Shown here: piece after piece, positions 16,237-25,664 of the stretch
How the letters are laid out: each line of letters begins with the position of its first letter
How positions within the stretch are numbered: position 1 is the first letter of the stretch
Assembly (NCBI RefSeq): GCF_002260525.1
Contig: NZ_MRYI01000001.1
Location: 248,001-312,000 of the forward strand
Direction: 5' to 3'
Length of the DNA stretch: 64,000 nt
Source: Hahella sp. CCB-MM4
GTDB taxonomy: Bacteria; Pseudomonadota; Gammaproteobacteria; Pseudomonadales; Oleiphilaceae
Notes under the pieces: generated by a model
Told to the model about the DNA's origin: nothing
Database searches by the model: none
Seen by the model: the letters and a program-made list of their open reading frames with translations, nothing else
Made by a program: the position numbers and the translations under genes

Positions 16237-18204
16237 ATGCACGACGCCGGTCTTGGACAATTTCTGCTACTGATCACTGCGGCAGTCATCGTATCTTCCG
16301 CATTCCGGCGCATCAAAATCCCTCCTGTGCTGGCCTACTTGACCGTAGGTCTTGCTGTCGGACCATCAGCCCTGGGCTGGGTCAGTGATCTGGACCAGAT
16401 CCAGATACTGGCCGAGTTTGGTGTGGTTTTCCTGCTGTTTTCTTTGGGGCTTGAGTTTTCTCTCGCCAAAATGCTCGCCCTGCGCAAAGTGGTCTTCGGT
16501 CTCGGAGGATGGCAGGTAGCCATCAGTAGCTTACTGGTCTATGGCATTGCATTGCTGTTCAACGCCAGTCAGGAAGAAGCCATTATTGTGGCAGGAGCCC
16601 TGGCCCTCTCCTCAACCGCGGTGGTCAGCAAGGAACTGGTCAACCGTAATGAGCTGGGACAATCTCACGGGATTCTTTCCATGGGCGTGCTCCTGTTTCA
16701 GGACCTCGCAGCAGTGATCTTTCTTATTCTGGTCCCCTTTCTGGCCGGGGAAAGCGATTCGTCTTTTCTGCTCGCACTAGCCATAACTCTTGGCAAAGGA
16801 CTGCTGCTGTTTGCGTTGATGCTGGCTTTGGGCAAATACCTCCTTCCCGTCCTGTTCAACGAGGTGGCCAAGGCCCGCTCGGACGAGCTCTTTGTGCTGA
16901 CGGTGCTGATGGTGTCGCTGCTGGCGGCAGCCCTCACCCACAGCTTTGGGCTATCCATGGCGCTGGGGGCGTTTATCGCCGGCATGATGCTTTCGGAAAC
17001 TCACTATAAACATCAGATTGAGGCAGACATACGCCCATTTCGGGATCTTCTTCTGGGTCTGTTCTTTATCAGCGTCGGCATGATCGTAGATTTTTCCGAG
17101 GTTCTGCGTAACTGGCATTGGATACTATTGTTCACTTTCCTGCTGATAGCCCTGAAATCCCTGATTATCGGATTATTGGCCTTTCGGTTTCGGCGAGATC
17201 TCCCGACCGCCATTAAAACCGGACTGTATCTGGCTCAAGGCGGTGAGTTCGGTTTTGCTCTGTTCGCTTTGGGCGAGCGTCATGGGATCGTTTCCAAACA
17301 GTTTGGAGCCATCGTCATCTCAACGGTTATTCTGAGTATCACTCTGACTCCCGCCCTGGTAGCACTGGCACGCAAGCTCAGCTCAAAAACACCGAAAGTC
17401 GAATCCAGCAGCCGGGAAGCAAGAATCGATTCCATTACAGATGCCTGTGCTGAGCTGGAAAATCATGCAATCGTTTGCGGATTTGGTCGCGTAGGGCAAA
17501 TGGTGGCCCGCTTCCTGAGACAAAGCCATTCACCACTGGTGGCTATCGACAATGATGCAGTCCGGGTCAAGGAGGCTAGCGCCGCAGGAGAGCCGATACA
17601 CTACGGAGATTCCCGCCGGGCGGATATTCTCAAGGCTCTGGGTTTGAGTCGGGCGCGACTCCTGATCATCACCTACAACGATGTGGATAAGAGCCTGAAG
17701 GTGATTCAACAGGTGCGTGAGGAAAATATCGACGTCCCTATCCTCGTGCGCACTACCGACGACAGTCAGGTTGAGCGACTCAAAGAGGCCGGAGCAACCG
17801 AAGTCGTGCCCGAAATTCTCGAAGCAGGATTAATGCTGGTAAGTCAGGTGATGGCATTAATGGGAACTTCCCCCAGAACGATTCACCGGCAGATCGAAGA
17901 AGCCCGACGCAATCGCTACAAGCTCCTGCATGGCTATTATCCTGGAGTGAACTCACAATTGCTTAATGCAGAAGGGGTGCCTTTGGAAAAACTCCATGCG
18001 GTCACCCTGCCTGAAGGCGCTTATGCCTGCCACAAGTCCCTGGCTAACCTGAAACTCGGAGAGTGCGTCATAGACTGCGTCCACAGGGACAAAGAGGAAC
18101 TGACTCCGCAGCAGATTCTGGAACTTCAGCCAGGAGATACGTTAATTCTGCATGGATCAGCCCAACAGGTGGAACAGGCAGAGAATAAATTGCTGGGTGG
18201 ATGA
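16237..18204 (+). CDS. CPA2-family cation:proton antiporter with RCK/TrkA domain
   Basis: A 655-residue inner-membrane protein of the KefB/YbaL type. Residues 1-380 form about 12 hydrophobic helices with the family motif FLLFSLGLEFSL, followed by a TrkA-N/RCK nucleotide-binding domain (about 405-530; CGFGRVGQMVARF) and a TrkA-C domain (about 570-650). Members exchange K+ or Na+ for H+ and respond to nucleotides or glutathione adducts. Its stop overlaps the ubiC start by four bases (ATGA), indicating translational coupling. Confidence 0.9.
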   Translation: MHDAGLGQFLLLITAAVIVSSAFRRIKIPPVLAYLTVGLAVGPSALGWVSDLDQIQILAEFGVVFLLFSLGLEFSLAKMLALRKVVFGLGGWQVAISSLLVYGIALLFNASQEEAIIVAGALALSSTAVVSKELVNRNELGQSHGILSMGVLLFQDLAAVIFLILVPFLAGESDSSFLLALAITLGKGLLLFALMLALGKYLLPVLFNEVAKARSDELFVLTVLMVSLLAAALTHSFGLSMALGAFIAGMMLSETHYKHQIEADIRPFRDLLLGLFFISVGMIVDFSEVLRNWHWILLFTFLLIALKSLIIGLLAFRFRRDLPTAIKTGLYLAQGGEFGFALFALGERHGIVSKQFGAIVISTVILSITLTPALVALARKLSSKTPKVESSSREARIDSITDACAELENHAIVCGFGRVGQMVARFLRQSHSPLVAIDNDAVRVKEASAAGEPIHYGDSRRADILKALGLSRARLLIITYNDVDKSLKVIQQVREENIDVPILVRTTDDSQVERLKEAGATEVVPEILEAGLMLVSQVMALMGTSPRTIHRQIEEARRNRYKLLHGYYPGVNSQLLNAEGVPLEKLHAVTLPEGAYACHKSLANLKLGECVIDCVHRDKEELTPQQILELQPGDTLILHGSAQQVEQAENKLLGG

Positions 18205-18830
18205 ATTTTGCCATCAGTTTCCGTAACATAGCCGCCTCTCCGCCCGATTTTGTGGATCCTATGTTTGTTGAAGAACAGTTACGCCAGTTACACTGGCATC
18301 ACTTCCAAAGAGTCCCCCAACATGTCTTGCCTTCTCCCTGGCGTGATTGGGTGCTGGACAGAGGTTCGCTGACCAAGCGCCTGATAGAGACCAGCGACGG
18401 CGATTTCCGGGTGGAGGTGATCAGTCAGCGGAACGGGTTTCCATTACCCACAGAGTTGGAGGCTTTGGGCCTGACTCAGCGTCAATCCTGCATTATCAGG
18501 GAAGTGGCCTTGATTTGCTTCGATCAGCCCTGGGTTTACGCACGGAGCATCGTTCCCAATGCAACGCTATCAGGATCGGCACGGCGTCTGGCGCATCTTG
18601 GAAACAAACCTCTTGGAGCGTTTCTGTTTAACGCCCCCGACATGGAGCGAGGCCCCCTGGAACTCACTCAGTACCACAACCTGTTCAAAGGCGAGTTGAT
18701 TCCAGGTGAACCTCTTTCCGGCTGGGGTCGGCGCTCAGTCTTTTACCTTGGTGACAAACCTTTGCTGGTCTGCGAATTCTTTACCCCGCGTATCATCAGC
18801 CACGAACAATGCCAGGAAGCCGAAACCTGA
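18201..18830 (+). CDS. ubiC: Chorismate lyase
   Basis: A 209-residue enzyme releasing 4-hydroxybenzoate and pyruvate from chorismate, the first committed step of ubiquinone synthesis. Recognisable elements: WVLDRGSLTKRL, FRVEVISQ, REVALICFDQPWVYARSIVP and a C-terminal ...GRRSVFYLGDKPLLVCEFF. Length is near the family norm, slightly long at the N-terminus. It overlaps the CPA2 gene and precedes ubiA, whose product uses 4-hydroxybenzoate. Confidence 0.93.
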   Translation: MNFAISFRNIAASPPDFVDPMFVEEQLRQLHWHHFQRVPQHVLPSPWRDWVLDRGSLTKRLIETSDGDFRVEVISQRNGFPLPTELEALGLTQRQSCIIREVALICFDQPWVYARSIVPNATLSGSARRLAHLGNKPLGAFLFNAPDMERGPLELTQYHNLFKGELIPGEPLSGWGRRSVFYLGDKPLLVCEFFTPRIISHEQCQEAET

Positions 18831-18931
18831 CAGACAGGCAAAATCCATTAATATTTAAAAATTGAAGCAGAGTTGCTTAAACTACAGTCACGACTCATCT
18901 TTCCATTGATTTCGGTTTTCTACCAATAATT

Positions 18932-19831
18932 ATGGCTTCAGCACCCGAGACTCAGATCGCAAAACCTGCCAAAGCAGCACATTGGCAAACTTACCTACAA
19001 CTTATGCGGGTAGATCGACCTATCGGCATTTATCTTGTTCTTTGGCCCACGCTCTGGGCACTTTGGGCTGCGGCCAAGGGCATTCCCTCCATTAAGAATC
19101 TGGTGATCTTCACCGTCGGAACCTTCCTCATGCGCTCGGCAGGCTGCGTTATCAATGATTTTGCCGACCGTCGTCTTGACGGATATGTGGAAAGAACCAA
19201 AAACCGGCCGTTGGCTACCGGCAAGGTATCCTCCAAAGAAGCCTTGATACTGTTTGTGGCGCTGCTGGGAATGGCATTTATTCTGGTTCTGTTTACCAAT
19301 ATTTTTACCATCCTTCTGGCTTTCGGTGGGGCAGCGCTGGCATCGGTTTATCCTTTCATGAAGCGCCACACCCACCTGCCACAGGTTGTGCTTGGAGCGG
19401 CATTTGCCTGGGCCATACCGATGGCATTCGCAGCGGAAATCAATACGCTTCCTGAAGAAGTGTGGCTGCTTTACACCGCCACAGTGGTGTGGACAGTAGC
19501 CTATGACACCATGTATGCCATGGTGGATCGTAATGACGATATAAAAATCGGGATCAAATCCACCGCCATTCTTTTTGGGGACGCTGACAAAATCATCGTT
19601 GCGATTCTCCAGGTAATGACACTGGCAATCCTTGCGATCGTGGGCCAGCGCCTTGAACTGGGCGTCTTTTATACCTTGGGACTGATTGTTGCTGCAGTTC
19701 TCTTTGTCTATCAGCAACACTTGATCCGGTATCGTGACCGCGACCAGTGCTTTAAAGCTTTTCTCAATAATAACTGGGTCGGCATGGCAATTTTTATTGG
19801 CCTGGTGGTGGACTATCTGGTGCTCCAATAA
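18932..19831 (+). CDS. ubiA: 4-hydroxybenzoate octaprenyltransferase
   Basis: A 299-residue polytopic inner-membrane prenyltransferase attaching the polyprenyl tail to 4-hydroxybenzoate. The two aspartate-rich motifs are intact: NDFADRRLD near residue 75 and [13 protein letters not shown] near residue 190; about nine membrane helices surround them. A 101-base gap separates it from ubiC. It is followed by the Pho box for phoB. Confidence 0.95.
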   Translation: MASAPETQIAKPAKAAHWQTYLQLMRVDRPIGIYLVLWPTLWALWAAAKGIPSIKNLVIFTVGTFLMRSAGCVINDFADRRLDGYVERTKNRPLATGKVSSKEALILFVALLGMAFILVLFTNIFTILLAFGGAALASVYPFMKRHTHLPQVVLGAAFAWAIPMAFAAEINTLPEEVWLLYTATVVWTVAYDTMYAMVDRNDDIKIGIKSTAILFGDADKIIVAILQVMTLAILAIVGQRLELGVFYTLGLIVAAVLFVYQQHLIRYRDRDQCFKAFLNNNWVGMAIFIGLVVDYLVLQ

Positions 19832-19880
19832 CCAACTCCCGGAGCATTCTCCATGACAAAAAAGACACATTTGTCGGCAC

Positions 19881-19898
19881 CTGTCATATACTTGTAAC
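19881..19898 (+). promoter_or_regulatory. Pho box upstream of phoB
   Basis: CTGTCAT-ATAC-TTGTAAC is a 7-4-7 direct repeat close to the PhoB consensus. A -10-like TGTAAT starts ten bases downstream (19909-19914), the usual spacing when PhoB replaces the -35 box. This supports autoregulation of phoBR during phosphate starvation. Confidence 0.85.
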
Positions 19899-19958
19899 AA
19901 ATCACCGTTGTAATAATCCGGCAACAGTTTTCTGACGGTATTTAATAGGTGTTTTTGC

Positions 19959-20651
19959 ATGGCCAGCAAACAAGTACTCATAGTGGATGATGAGCCTGCG
20001 ATCCGGGAAATGATCGCCGTCGCACTCGAGATGGCAGATTACGACTATCTGGAGGCGGGAGATGCCCGGGAGGCCCACTCTCTGATCGTAGATCAGAAAC
20101 CTGACCTGATTCTTCTGGACTGGATGCTACCCGGTGTCAGCGGCATTGAATTTGCGCGACGTCTGAAACGGGATCAAAGCACATCCGAAATTCCTCTGAT
20201 CATGCTGACAGCTAAAACAGAAGAGGATAATAAAATTCAGGGATTGGAAGTCGGCGCAGACGACTACATCACCAAACCCTTCTCCCCTCGTGAACTCGTC
20301 GCCCGCCTGAAAGCCGTACTTCGCCGTACAGCCGTCCAGGGAATGGAAACCCCCATTGAGGTTGACGGCCTGAAACTGGACCCTGTCTGCCATCGCGTTA
20401 CCGCTAGTGGCGATGCTCTGAACATGGGCCCCACCGAATATAAATTGCTACAGTTCTTTATGACACACCAGGAACGTGTATATACTCGCGGTCAATTGCT
20501 GGACCAGGTATGGGGTGGTAACGTGTATGTCGAAGAGCGCACGGTGGATGTGCACATTCGAAGACTGCGCAAAGCTCTGGAGCCCCATCACGATCATCTG
20601 GTTCAGACCGTGCGGGGAACCGGCTATCGCTTTTCCACCAAAGCGCCGTAG
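19959..20651 (+). CDS. phoB: Phosphate regulon response regulator PhoB
   Basis: A 230-residue OmpR/PhoB-class regulator. The receiver domain has the acidic pair D10/D11, phosphoacceptor D54 (LLDWMLPG), T84 and K106; the winged-helix effector domain includes [11 protein letters not shown] and [22 protein letters not shown]. It binds Pho boxes such as those at 19881, 45276 and 48285. phoR follows after 65 bases. Length and identity pattern are standard for PhoB. Confidence 0.96.
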   Translation: MASKQVLIVDDEPAIREMIAVALEMADYDYLEAGDAREAHSLIVDQKPDLILLDWMLPGVSGIEFARRLKRDQSTSEIPLIMLTAKTEEDNKIQGLEVGADDYITKPFSPRELVARLKAVLRRTAVQGMETPIEVDGLKLDPVCHRVTASGDALNMGPTEYKLLQFFMTHQERVYTRGQLLDQVWGGNVYVEERTVDVHIRRLRKALEPHHDHLVQTVRGTGYRFSTKAP

Positions 20652-20716
20652 TCCAGCCGTTGTTATAACAGGCTGACCGCGAAACACGAGCGTTAAGACG
20701 ACCGAACAATATCTAT

Positions 20717-22042
20717 ATGAATAGAAAAGCAAGTCACTACATCCGCCTGGTGTTGATGTGTCTTGCCTTTGCCTTTGTACTGGGTCTGGTCATTGGTGAA
20801 GTTGCCTGGACACTGGTAGTCGTACTCGGGGGCTACATCTGTTGGACGCTCTATCAGGCTTTCCGCCTGCATTCCTGGCTATACCAGAGCGAAATCACTA
20901 TCCCGCCTGAGGGCTCCGGACTTTGGGGTGAAATTTTCGACGGCATCCATCGTCTGCAAAAAGACCACTATCGCTCCCGGGACCGCCTTCAGGCAATGAT
21001 TAACCGGATCCAGGAATCCACCAATGCTCTGCGTGATGCCGTGGTCATGACCGACAGCATGGGCGCCATGGACTGGTGGAATCAGGCCGCCGACCGCATG
21101 TTGGGATTCAAGCATCCCACGGACCGTGGCCAGTTGATTTATAACCTGATCCGCACCCCTATATTCAAGCGCTATTTCAGTTCCAAAAAATACCAGGAAC
21201 CATTGCTGATCAATGCCCCCAACAACCCCAATATCAAACTGCAGGTGCAGATCACGCTGTTCGGGGAAGATGATCGTCTGATCATGGTGCAGGATGTCAC
21301 TCGCCTGTATCGCCTGGAACAAATGCGAAGAGACTTCGTTTCCAATGTGTCCCACGAACTTCGCACACCTCTGACCGTGATCACCGGATATCTGGAAACA
21401 CTGATCGATAATGCAGATTCGTTACCGGAACGCTGGCGCCGGCCGCTTAGACAAATGGAACAACAATCCCAGCGGATGGAAGCTCTGGTCAATGACCTGT
21501 TGCTATTGTCCAAAATCGAAAATGACGGCCAGAATTTCGTACAAAAGGACGTGGATATCCAGCGCATTCTGCACACCATTTGCCATGATGCCCGCTCCCT
21601 GAATACGGAGAAGCAGCACCGCATCAATTTGGAAATCGCCTCCGAAGCCCACCTGAAGGGCAATACCACTCAATTACAGAGTGCATTTTCCAACATCCTG
21701 CTGAATGCCGTGAAATACACGCCGGCCAATGGAGAAATTAACGTCCGTTGGTATGAGGACGACAAAGGTGTACATTTTTCAGTACAAGATACCGGAATCG
21801 GCATCGATCCCGAGCATATCCCACGGCTGACAGAACGCTTCTATCGCGCGGACCCTTCAAGAGCCTCTGAAACTGGCGGTACCGGACTGGGACTGGCCAT
21901 CGTCAAACATGTTCTGATCAATCATGAAGGAGAGCTGGAGATCCAAAGCCGTATTGGACAAGGAAGTGTATTTATCTGTCACTTCCCAATAAAACGGGTC
22001 ATTCAGTCAGACCACTCAGAAACTTCCACAGCAGCGGAATAG
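20717..22042 (+). CDS. phoR: Phosphate regulon sensor kinase PhoR
   Basis: A 441-residue membrane histidine kinase. Two N-terminal helices (about 8-48) without a large periplasmic loop, a PAS domain (about 100-200), HisKA with H213 in SNVSHELRTPL, and HATPase with NAVKYTP, DTGIGI and GGTGLGLAIVKH. As in E. coli, it lacks a periplasmic sensor and likely reads phosphate status through PstSCAB and PhoU. The stop codon is inside the first unit of a short tandem repeat. Confidence 0.96.
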   Translation: MNRKASHYIRLVLMCLAFAFVLGLVIGEVAWTLVVVLGGYICWTLYQAFRLHSWLYQSEITIPPEGSGLWGEIFDGIHRLQKDHYRSRDRLQAMINRIQESTNALRDAVVMTDSMGAMDWWNQAADRMLGFKHPTDRGQLIYNLIRTPIFKRYFSSKKYQEPLLINAPNNPNIKLQVQITLFGEDDRLIMVQDVTRLYRLEQMRRDFVSNVSHELRTPLTVITGYLETLIDNADSLPERWRRPLRQMEQQSQRMEALVNDLLLLSKIENDGQNFVQKDVDIQRILHTICHDARSLNTEKQHRINLEIASEAHLKGNTTQLQSAFSNILLNAVKYTPANGEINVRWYEDDKGVHFSVQDTGIGIDPEHIPRLTERFYRADPSRASETGGTGLGLAIVKHVLINHEGELEIQSRIGQGSVFICHFPIKRVIQSDHSETSTAAE

Positions 22043-22106
22043 CTTTTGATCTTTAAGCCCAATAGCTTTCGATCTTTAGCAACAATAGATTCGAACTCTG
22101 GTCAGA
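22038..22106 (+). repeat. 23-base tandem repeat, three units, at the phoR stop
   Basis: Units begin with AATAG at 22038, 22061 and 22084. The first two differ at a handful of positions and the third is decayed. The phoR stop codon (22040-22042) lies inside unit one. Confidence 0.75.
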
Positions 22107-22207
22107 ATGGATTTCGACGAGAAGATTAAGGCCCTTCCTTACCACCCCAGGAACTTGTGGAAGAGGGCTATTGATAAACCCAGACAAGCCAAGACTTGCT
22201 CGACTTG

Positions 22208-22261
22208 AATAGCACTGTGTTGATTAATAGTACTGTGTTAATTAATAGCTCTGTGTTGATT
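22208..22261 (+). repeat. 18-base tandem repeat, three units, at the response regulator stop
   Basis: AATAGCACTGTGTTGATT and two near-identical copies (22226, 22244), each differing by two or three bases. The last unit reaches into the stop codon of the minus-strand response regulator (22260-22262). Confidence 0.9.
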
Positions 22262-23138
22262 AGAAGCTGGCGATGAACTTCGACAATGACGCCATTTTGT
22301 CCGGATCTTCGTCTACAAAACGAATCACCAGACTGATAAAGTCCGTATCCACCCGTTTTTCAACCGCCTGCAACATATGTACATAGCCGTTGATTCGCTC
22401 GATCGTTCCACCTTCAGATACTTCAATATCCACTACTGCTGGATCAAGTATCATCGGGAAACGTTCACCACGTCTGGCGACCACTTTCACTTCATTCAAC
22501 GTTATGGACTTAATGACGCAGGGTAGGTTGAAGTCAGCAAAGCGGATTTGCGCCAGCGCCTTTTTGCTAGCTGCTGAGACTGTTTTTTCTGCGGCGGGTT
22601 TGGCAGAGTCCCCGGTCAACAAAGCGGCACTACCGGTCAGAGAGGCTTCAGTGACTTTAGGTGCCGGACTCTGCTTGGCTTTATCTGATGCTCCTGTCAG
22701 CACACTGGCGGAGTCTCCGCCAAGTGTGGAAGAAGAGGATTGTGGAGAACGAGCTTGTTTTAGTTTCTTGCCGATCTGCTTAACCACTTTCTGGGCTAGC
22801 ATTTCAGGGCTGAAAGGCTTGGAGAGATAGTCGGAAACGCCTTCCTGCACAGCCTCAACCACATGGCCGCGGTCTCCCCGGCTGGTCACCATCACAAAGG
22901 GCACCTTCTGATAGGTCTCATGCTTACGCGCCCACTGCAACAGCTCCAGACCGGACATTTCCGGCATTTCCCAGTCGCAAAGAATCAGATCATAATGAGT
23001 CTTGCTCATCATAAACTGTGCCTTACGCCCGTTAATGGCCTCCTCCACTTTGGCATCAGGAAAATAGGTGCGCATGGAACGCTTAACCATATCCCTCACA
23101 AAACTGGCGTCATCCACAATTAATACTTTTACTGACAT
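22260..23138 (-). CDS. Response regulator with PilZ-like C-terminal domain
   Basis: A 292-residue protein. The receiver domain (1-125) is complete: D9/D10, phosphoacceptor D55 in CDWEMPEMSG, T85 and K107. A Ser/Ala/Pro-rich linker (about 130-185) joins a C-terminal beta-rich domain (about 195-290; FPMILDPAVVDIEV, VDTDFISLVIRF) that looks like a degenerate PilZ-type or chemotaxis-related output. No clear RxxxR is visible, so c-di-GMP binding is uncertain. CheY-like spacing suggests flagellar or Che-type signalling. Preceded by AAGG. Confidence 0.75.
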   Translation of the reverse strand: MSVKVLIVDDASFVRDMVKRSMRTYFPDAKVEEAINGRKAQFMMSKTHYDLILCDWEMPEMSGLELLQWARKHETYQKVPFVMVTSRGDRGHVVEAVQEGVSDYLSKPFSPEMLAQKVVKQIGKKLKQARSPQSSSSTLGGDSASVLTGASDKAKQSPAPKVTEASLTGSAALLTGDSAKPAAEKTVSAASKKALAQIRFADFNLPCVIKSITLNEVKVVARRGERFPMILDPAVVDIEVSEGGTIERINGYVHMLQAVEKRVDTDFISLVIRFVDEDPDKMASLSKFIASF

Positions 23139-23254
23139 GCCTTAACTACGTCCGCTCGGTTGATCACTGTTGTTATTAAAAACGATCGTTCTTTAACACT
23201 TCCGGATAGTTTAAGGCTAGACCGATTCGAGCAGAATTGCACGAAATCAAACGG

Positions 23255-24004
23255 TTACGCCTTGTCTTTAAGTTTACCTTCCGCTTGGAGCCAGAATTTC
23301 ACTCCACCGGCCACGCTCGCCTGCATAGAGACCAGATTCAAGATCGGAACCAGAGTACAACCCCAGGAAATTAAACCAAACCCCAGAGTTCTGGCGCGAT
23401 TCTGGCGCATGAAGGTTTTAAGTTCATCAATCGATTTTCCATGGGTATCCGCAGGGTAGTCGAGGAATTCAAGTGCCATCGTCCAACTTGAGAATATTGC
23501 CCAGAGGAAGGGCGTGGCCGCATTAACCGGCGGAATAAATCCTAGGATAAACAACCCCAGTGCCCGAGGTAAATAATAGAGCAGCTTGGCAATTTCACGG
23601 CCAACGCTCCGCGGAATAGATTTGATCACCTGGGACCAAGGAGTATCTTCACTCACCTGCTGGCCGGTTAGACGACGTTCAACCTGCTCCGCCAGTAATC
23701 CGTAAAAGGGAGCCCCTATTAATGTCGCGACGAACACGAAGGCATAAGCCACCAGCAGAATAACCAGAAACGCAAACACCACCCATAAGAACCAGCGTAA
23801 AAATGCCAGCCATTCCCAATCTGGGAGCCAGCTCAGCAAGCCATCAACCCAACCGGAAAAATAATGGCCCAACAAAGCAATAAAACCGAAAAAAACCAAC
23901 GTATTGATGATTAACGGTATGATCACAAATAATCGCAGTTTGGGTTCACGTATCAGTTTAAAACCGTCAACTACATCCTCAATGCCCGTCATAAAAGGCT
24001 TCAT
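23255..24004 (-). CDS. cysZ: Sulfate transporter CysZ
   Basis: A 249-residue inner-membrane protein with four to six hydrophobic segments, matching CysZ, which imports sulfate for cysteine synthesis. Family features seen are the N-terminal GIEDVVDGFKLIREPKLRLF, LPDWEWLAFLRWFLW and FLDYPADTHG. Start ATG follows GAAGGA six to seven bases upstream. It is isolated from other cys genes here. Confidence 0.92.
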   Translation of the reverse strand: MKPFMTGIEDVVDGFKLIREPKLRLFVIIPLIINTLVFFGFIALLGHYFSGWVDGLLSWLPDWEWLAFLRWFLWVVFAFLVILLVAYAFVFVATLIGAPFYGLLAEQVERRLTGQQVSEDTPWSQVIKSIPRSVGREIAKLLYYLPRALGLFILGFIPPVNAATPFLWAIFSSWTMALEFLDYPADTHGKSIDELKTFMRQNRARTLGFGLISWGCTLVPILNLVSMQASVAGGVKFWLQAEGKLKDKA

Positions 24005-24057
24005 ACATCATCCTTCGGAACTTAATTTGAATTCTCTAGAGGTTTAGCCACAAGGAC

Positions 24058-24906
24058 CTACGAGTCCCAGGCTACCCGGTGAAACAGGAAACGTACCGGG
24101 TCCTTTTCCAAACACCATAGTTTGACATGGCGATACCGCATATCCAAGTGAATGGCCGAGACGATATGCTCTATCTCTTCGGGAGGGGTAAAACAACCGA
24201 ACACAATGCCGGTGAGTGCGCTATGGGGAAAGTGAAACAAACCAAGCGATCTTCCCAAAGCATCCTGACTGGTCTTACTGGCGGCAGTCATGAGTCTCAC
24301 CAGGCGCCACTCACCCTCCTGACTGAACACTGAAGACTTTCGGAACAGCGGTCGAAAACGCTGGGTAAATGCTGAAGATGTGGCTACTTCATGGGTATCC
24401 ATTGGACGCTCTGCCGAATAACCGACAGCAGCAAAGTATTGGGGATGAGATTCATAGGTGGTTGCCCTCAGTTGCGCAGCATCCACATCAAGTTCGAATG
24501 CCATTCCTCGATGCTGACCACCTTGAGCCCACCATAACTCAGGGCTTTGGATATGCTCATAAAGACTGCCTACTGCCAGCTTCTGTTGCATAACGACATC
24601 CACATACTGGGGCACCGCCCGACGCCGCCCCTGCATGGCCGCTTCAATTTCCTGGCGCCGCCCAACCGCTTCCTGGACAAAATAATCAAAGCTTACGATG
24701 CTGCGAATGTCTTCAGACAGACTCTGATACTGACGCTTGAGTTCATTTTGAAACTCGGTTTCTGAAATTGGCGCCTGTTCAGGCATATGGGTATTAATCG
24801 CCGGATCGAGGAAGGGATCCTGTAAATCATGCATGGCAACCAACGGCAGCTTGCCCTCGCGCAGAACTCTTAAACTTAGTTCATTGGTAAATAGATATAA
24901 CTTCAC
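24058..24906 (-). CDS. DUF2971-family protein
   Basis: A 282-residue soluble protein starting at GTG (24906), MKLYLFTNELSLRVLREGKL. The order LWWAQGGQHRGMAFELD, FRKSSVFSQEGEWRLVR and a late HIVSAIHLDMRYRHVK fits the DUF2971 family, seen in phage-defence-like and housekeeping contexts; its catalytic function is not established. The ribosome site is weak. It stands alone between cysZ and the divergent VanZ-like gene. Confidence 0.8.
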   Translation of the reverse strand: MKLYLFTNELSLRVLREGKLPLVAMHDLQDPFLDPAINTHMPEQAPISETEFQNELKRQYQSLSEDIRSIVSFDYFVQEAVGRRQEIEAAMQGRRRAVPQYVDVVMQQKLAVGSLYEHIQSPELWWAQGGQHRGMAFELDVDAAQLRATTYESHPQYFAAVGYSAERPMDTHEVATSSAFTQRFRPLFRKSSVFSQEGEWRLVRLMTAASKTSQDALGRSLGLFHFPHSALTGIVFGCFTPPEEIEHIVSAIHLDMRYRHVKLWCLEKDPVRFLFHRVAWDS

Positions 24907-24954
24907 CGGGAAACCATGTAACCTTTGTTGGATTCCTAACCCCTGAATTCAACT

Positions 24955-24996
24955 ATAGACAACCATCACCTGTTCATAGACAACGATCGCCTCATG
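24955..24996 (+). repeat. 21-base tandem repeat at the VanZ-like start codon
   Basis: Two units (24955-24975 and 24976-24996), both opening ATAGACAAC, the second ending with the start ATG. A decayed third copy, GTAGACAACTTCCG, begins near 25006 inside the gene. Confidence 0.65.
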
Positions 24997-25404
24997 CAGA
25001 ACCTTGTAGACAACTTCCGTCAACGCCTTCACCTGTTGGGAGACACCCGTTGGGCTGCATGGTTGGTATATGCTCTTTTGGCTGCGGGATATGTCTCAGC
25101 CATTGTCCCGGTTGAGTATACGCCAGTCGCCACCATCAATGACAAGCTGGTTCATATCACTGCCTTTATCGGGTTATATTCCCTATTACGAATTACCCAC
25201 CCACGACGCTCTGTCCTGGTACTGGCGGGTTACATGCTGGCCTACGGCCTGGCGGTGGAAATCCATCAATGGTTTCTGCCTTACAGAAGCTTCAGTATTG
25301 CCGACCTGCTGGCAGACGCCCTTGGCATCGTCATCGGTTTCTATCTGACCCAATGGCTGCTGAAAACGTCCCCGATATCCTCCCGTACTGATACCTCTGC
25401 TTAA
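24994..25404 (+). CDS. VanZ-like family membrane protein
   Basis: A 136-residue inner-membrane protein with four hydrophobic helices. NDKLVHITAFIGLYSL and EIHQWFLPYRSFSIADLLADALG are the family signature, including the conserved EIxQ and D-x-L-A-N/D-x-x-G elements. VanZ confers low-level teicoplanin resistance in enterococci; proteobacterial homologues have no known role. The first codons sit in a tandem repeat. Confidence 0.85.
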   Translation: MQNLVDNFRQRLHLLGDTRWAAWLVYALLAAGYVSAIVPVEYTPVATINDKLVHITAFIGLYSLLRITHPRRSVLVLAGYMLAYGLAVEIHQWFLPYRSFSIADLLADALGIVIGFYLTQWLLKTSPISSRTDTSA

Positions 25405-25664
25405 TTGCCATTAAAGGTCAGTCACGTATAATACGCGCCAAATTGGTTACATCGCCTGGAAACACCAATAACAATGCTGCACCTGATGCACATCCAGCCT
25501 GATTGTCTTGAAGTCAGACAAACCTCCACACGGAAGTCCCACAAAGCCGTCTCCGGAAAAGCATCCCAAAATCCTAAATTGGCCAACTGTCGAGCCAATT
25601 GAATTCTTTCTGGCGCGGAAATGACAGACAACACACAGATACAATGCCAGGGTATTAATCCTTT

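Noticed and set aside
18995..19981. 328-residue minus-strand frame opposite ubiA
   Set aside because: It lies entirely on the complementary strand of ubiA and the phoB start, is rich in Cys and His with no domain, and ubiA is unmistakable.
25422..25634. 70-residue minus-strand frame before the SulP gene
   Set aside because: No ribosome site, no family; probably chance in a 260-base gap.
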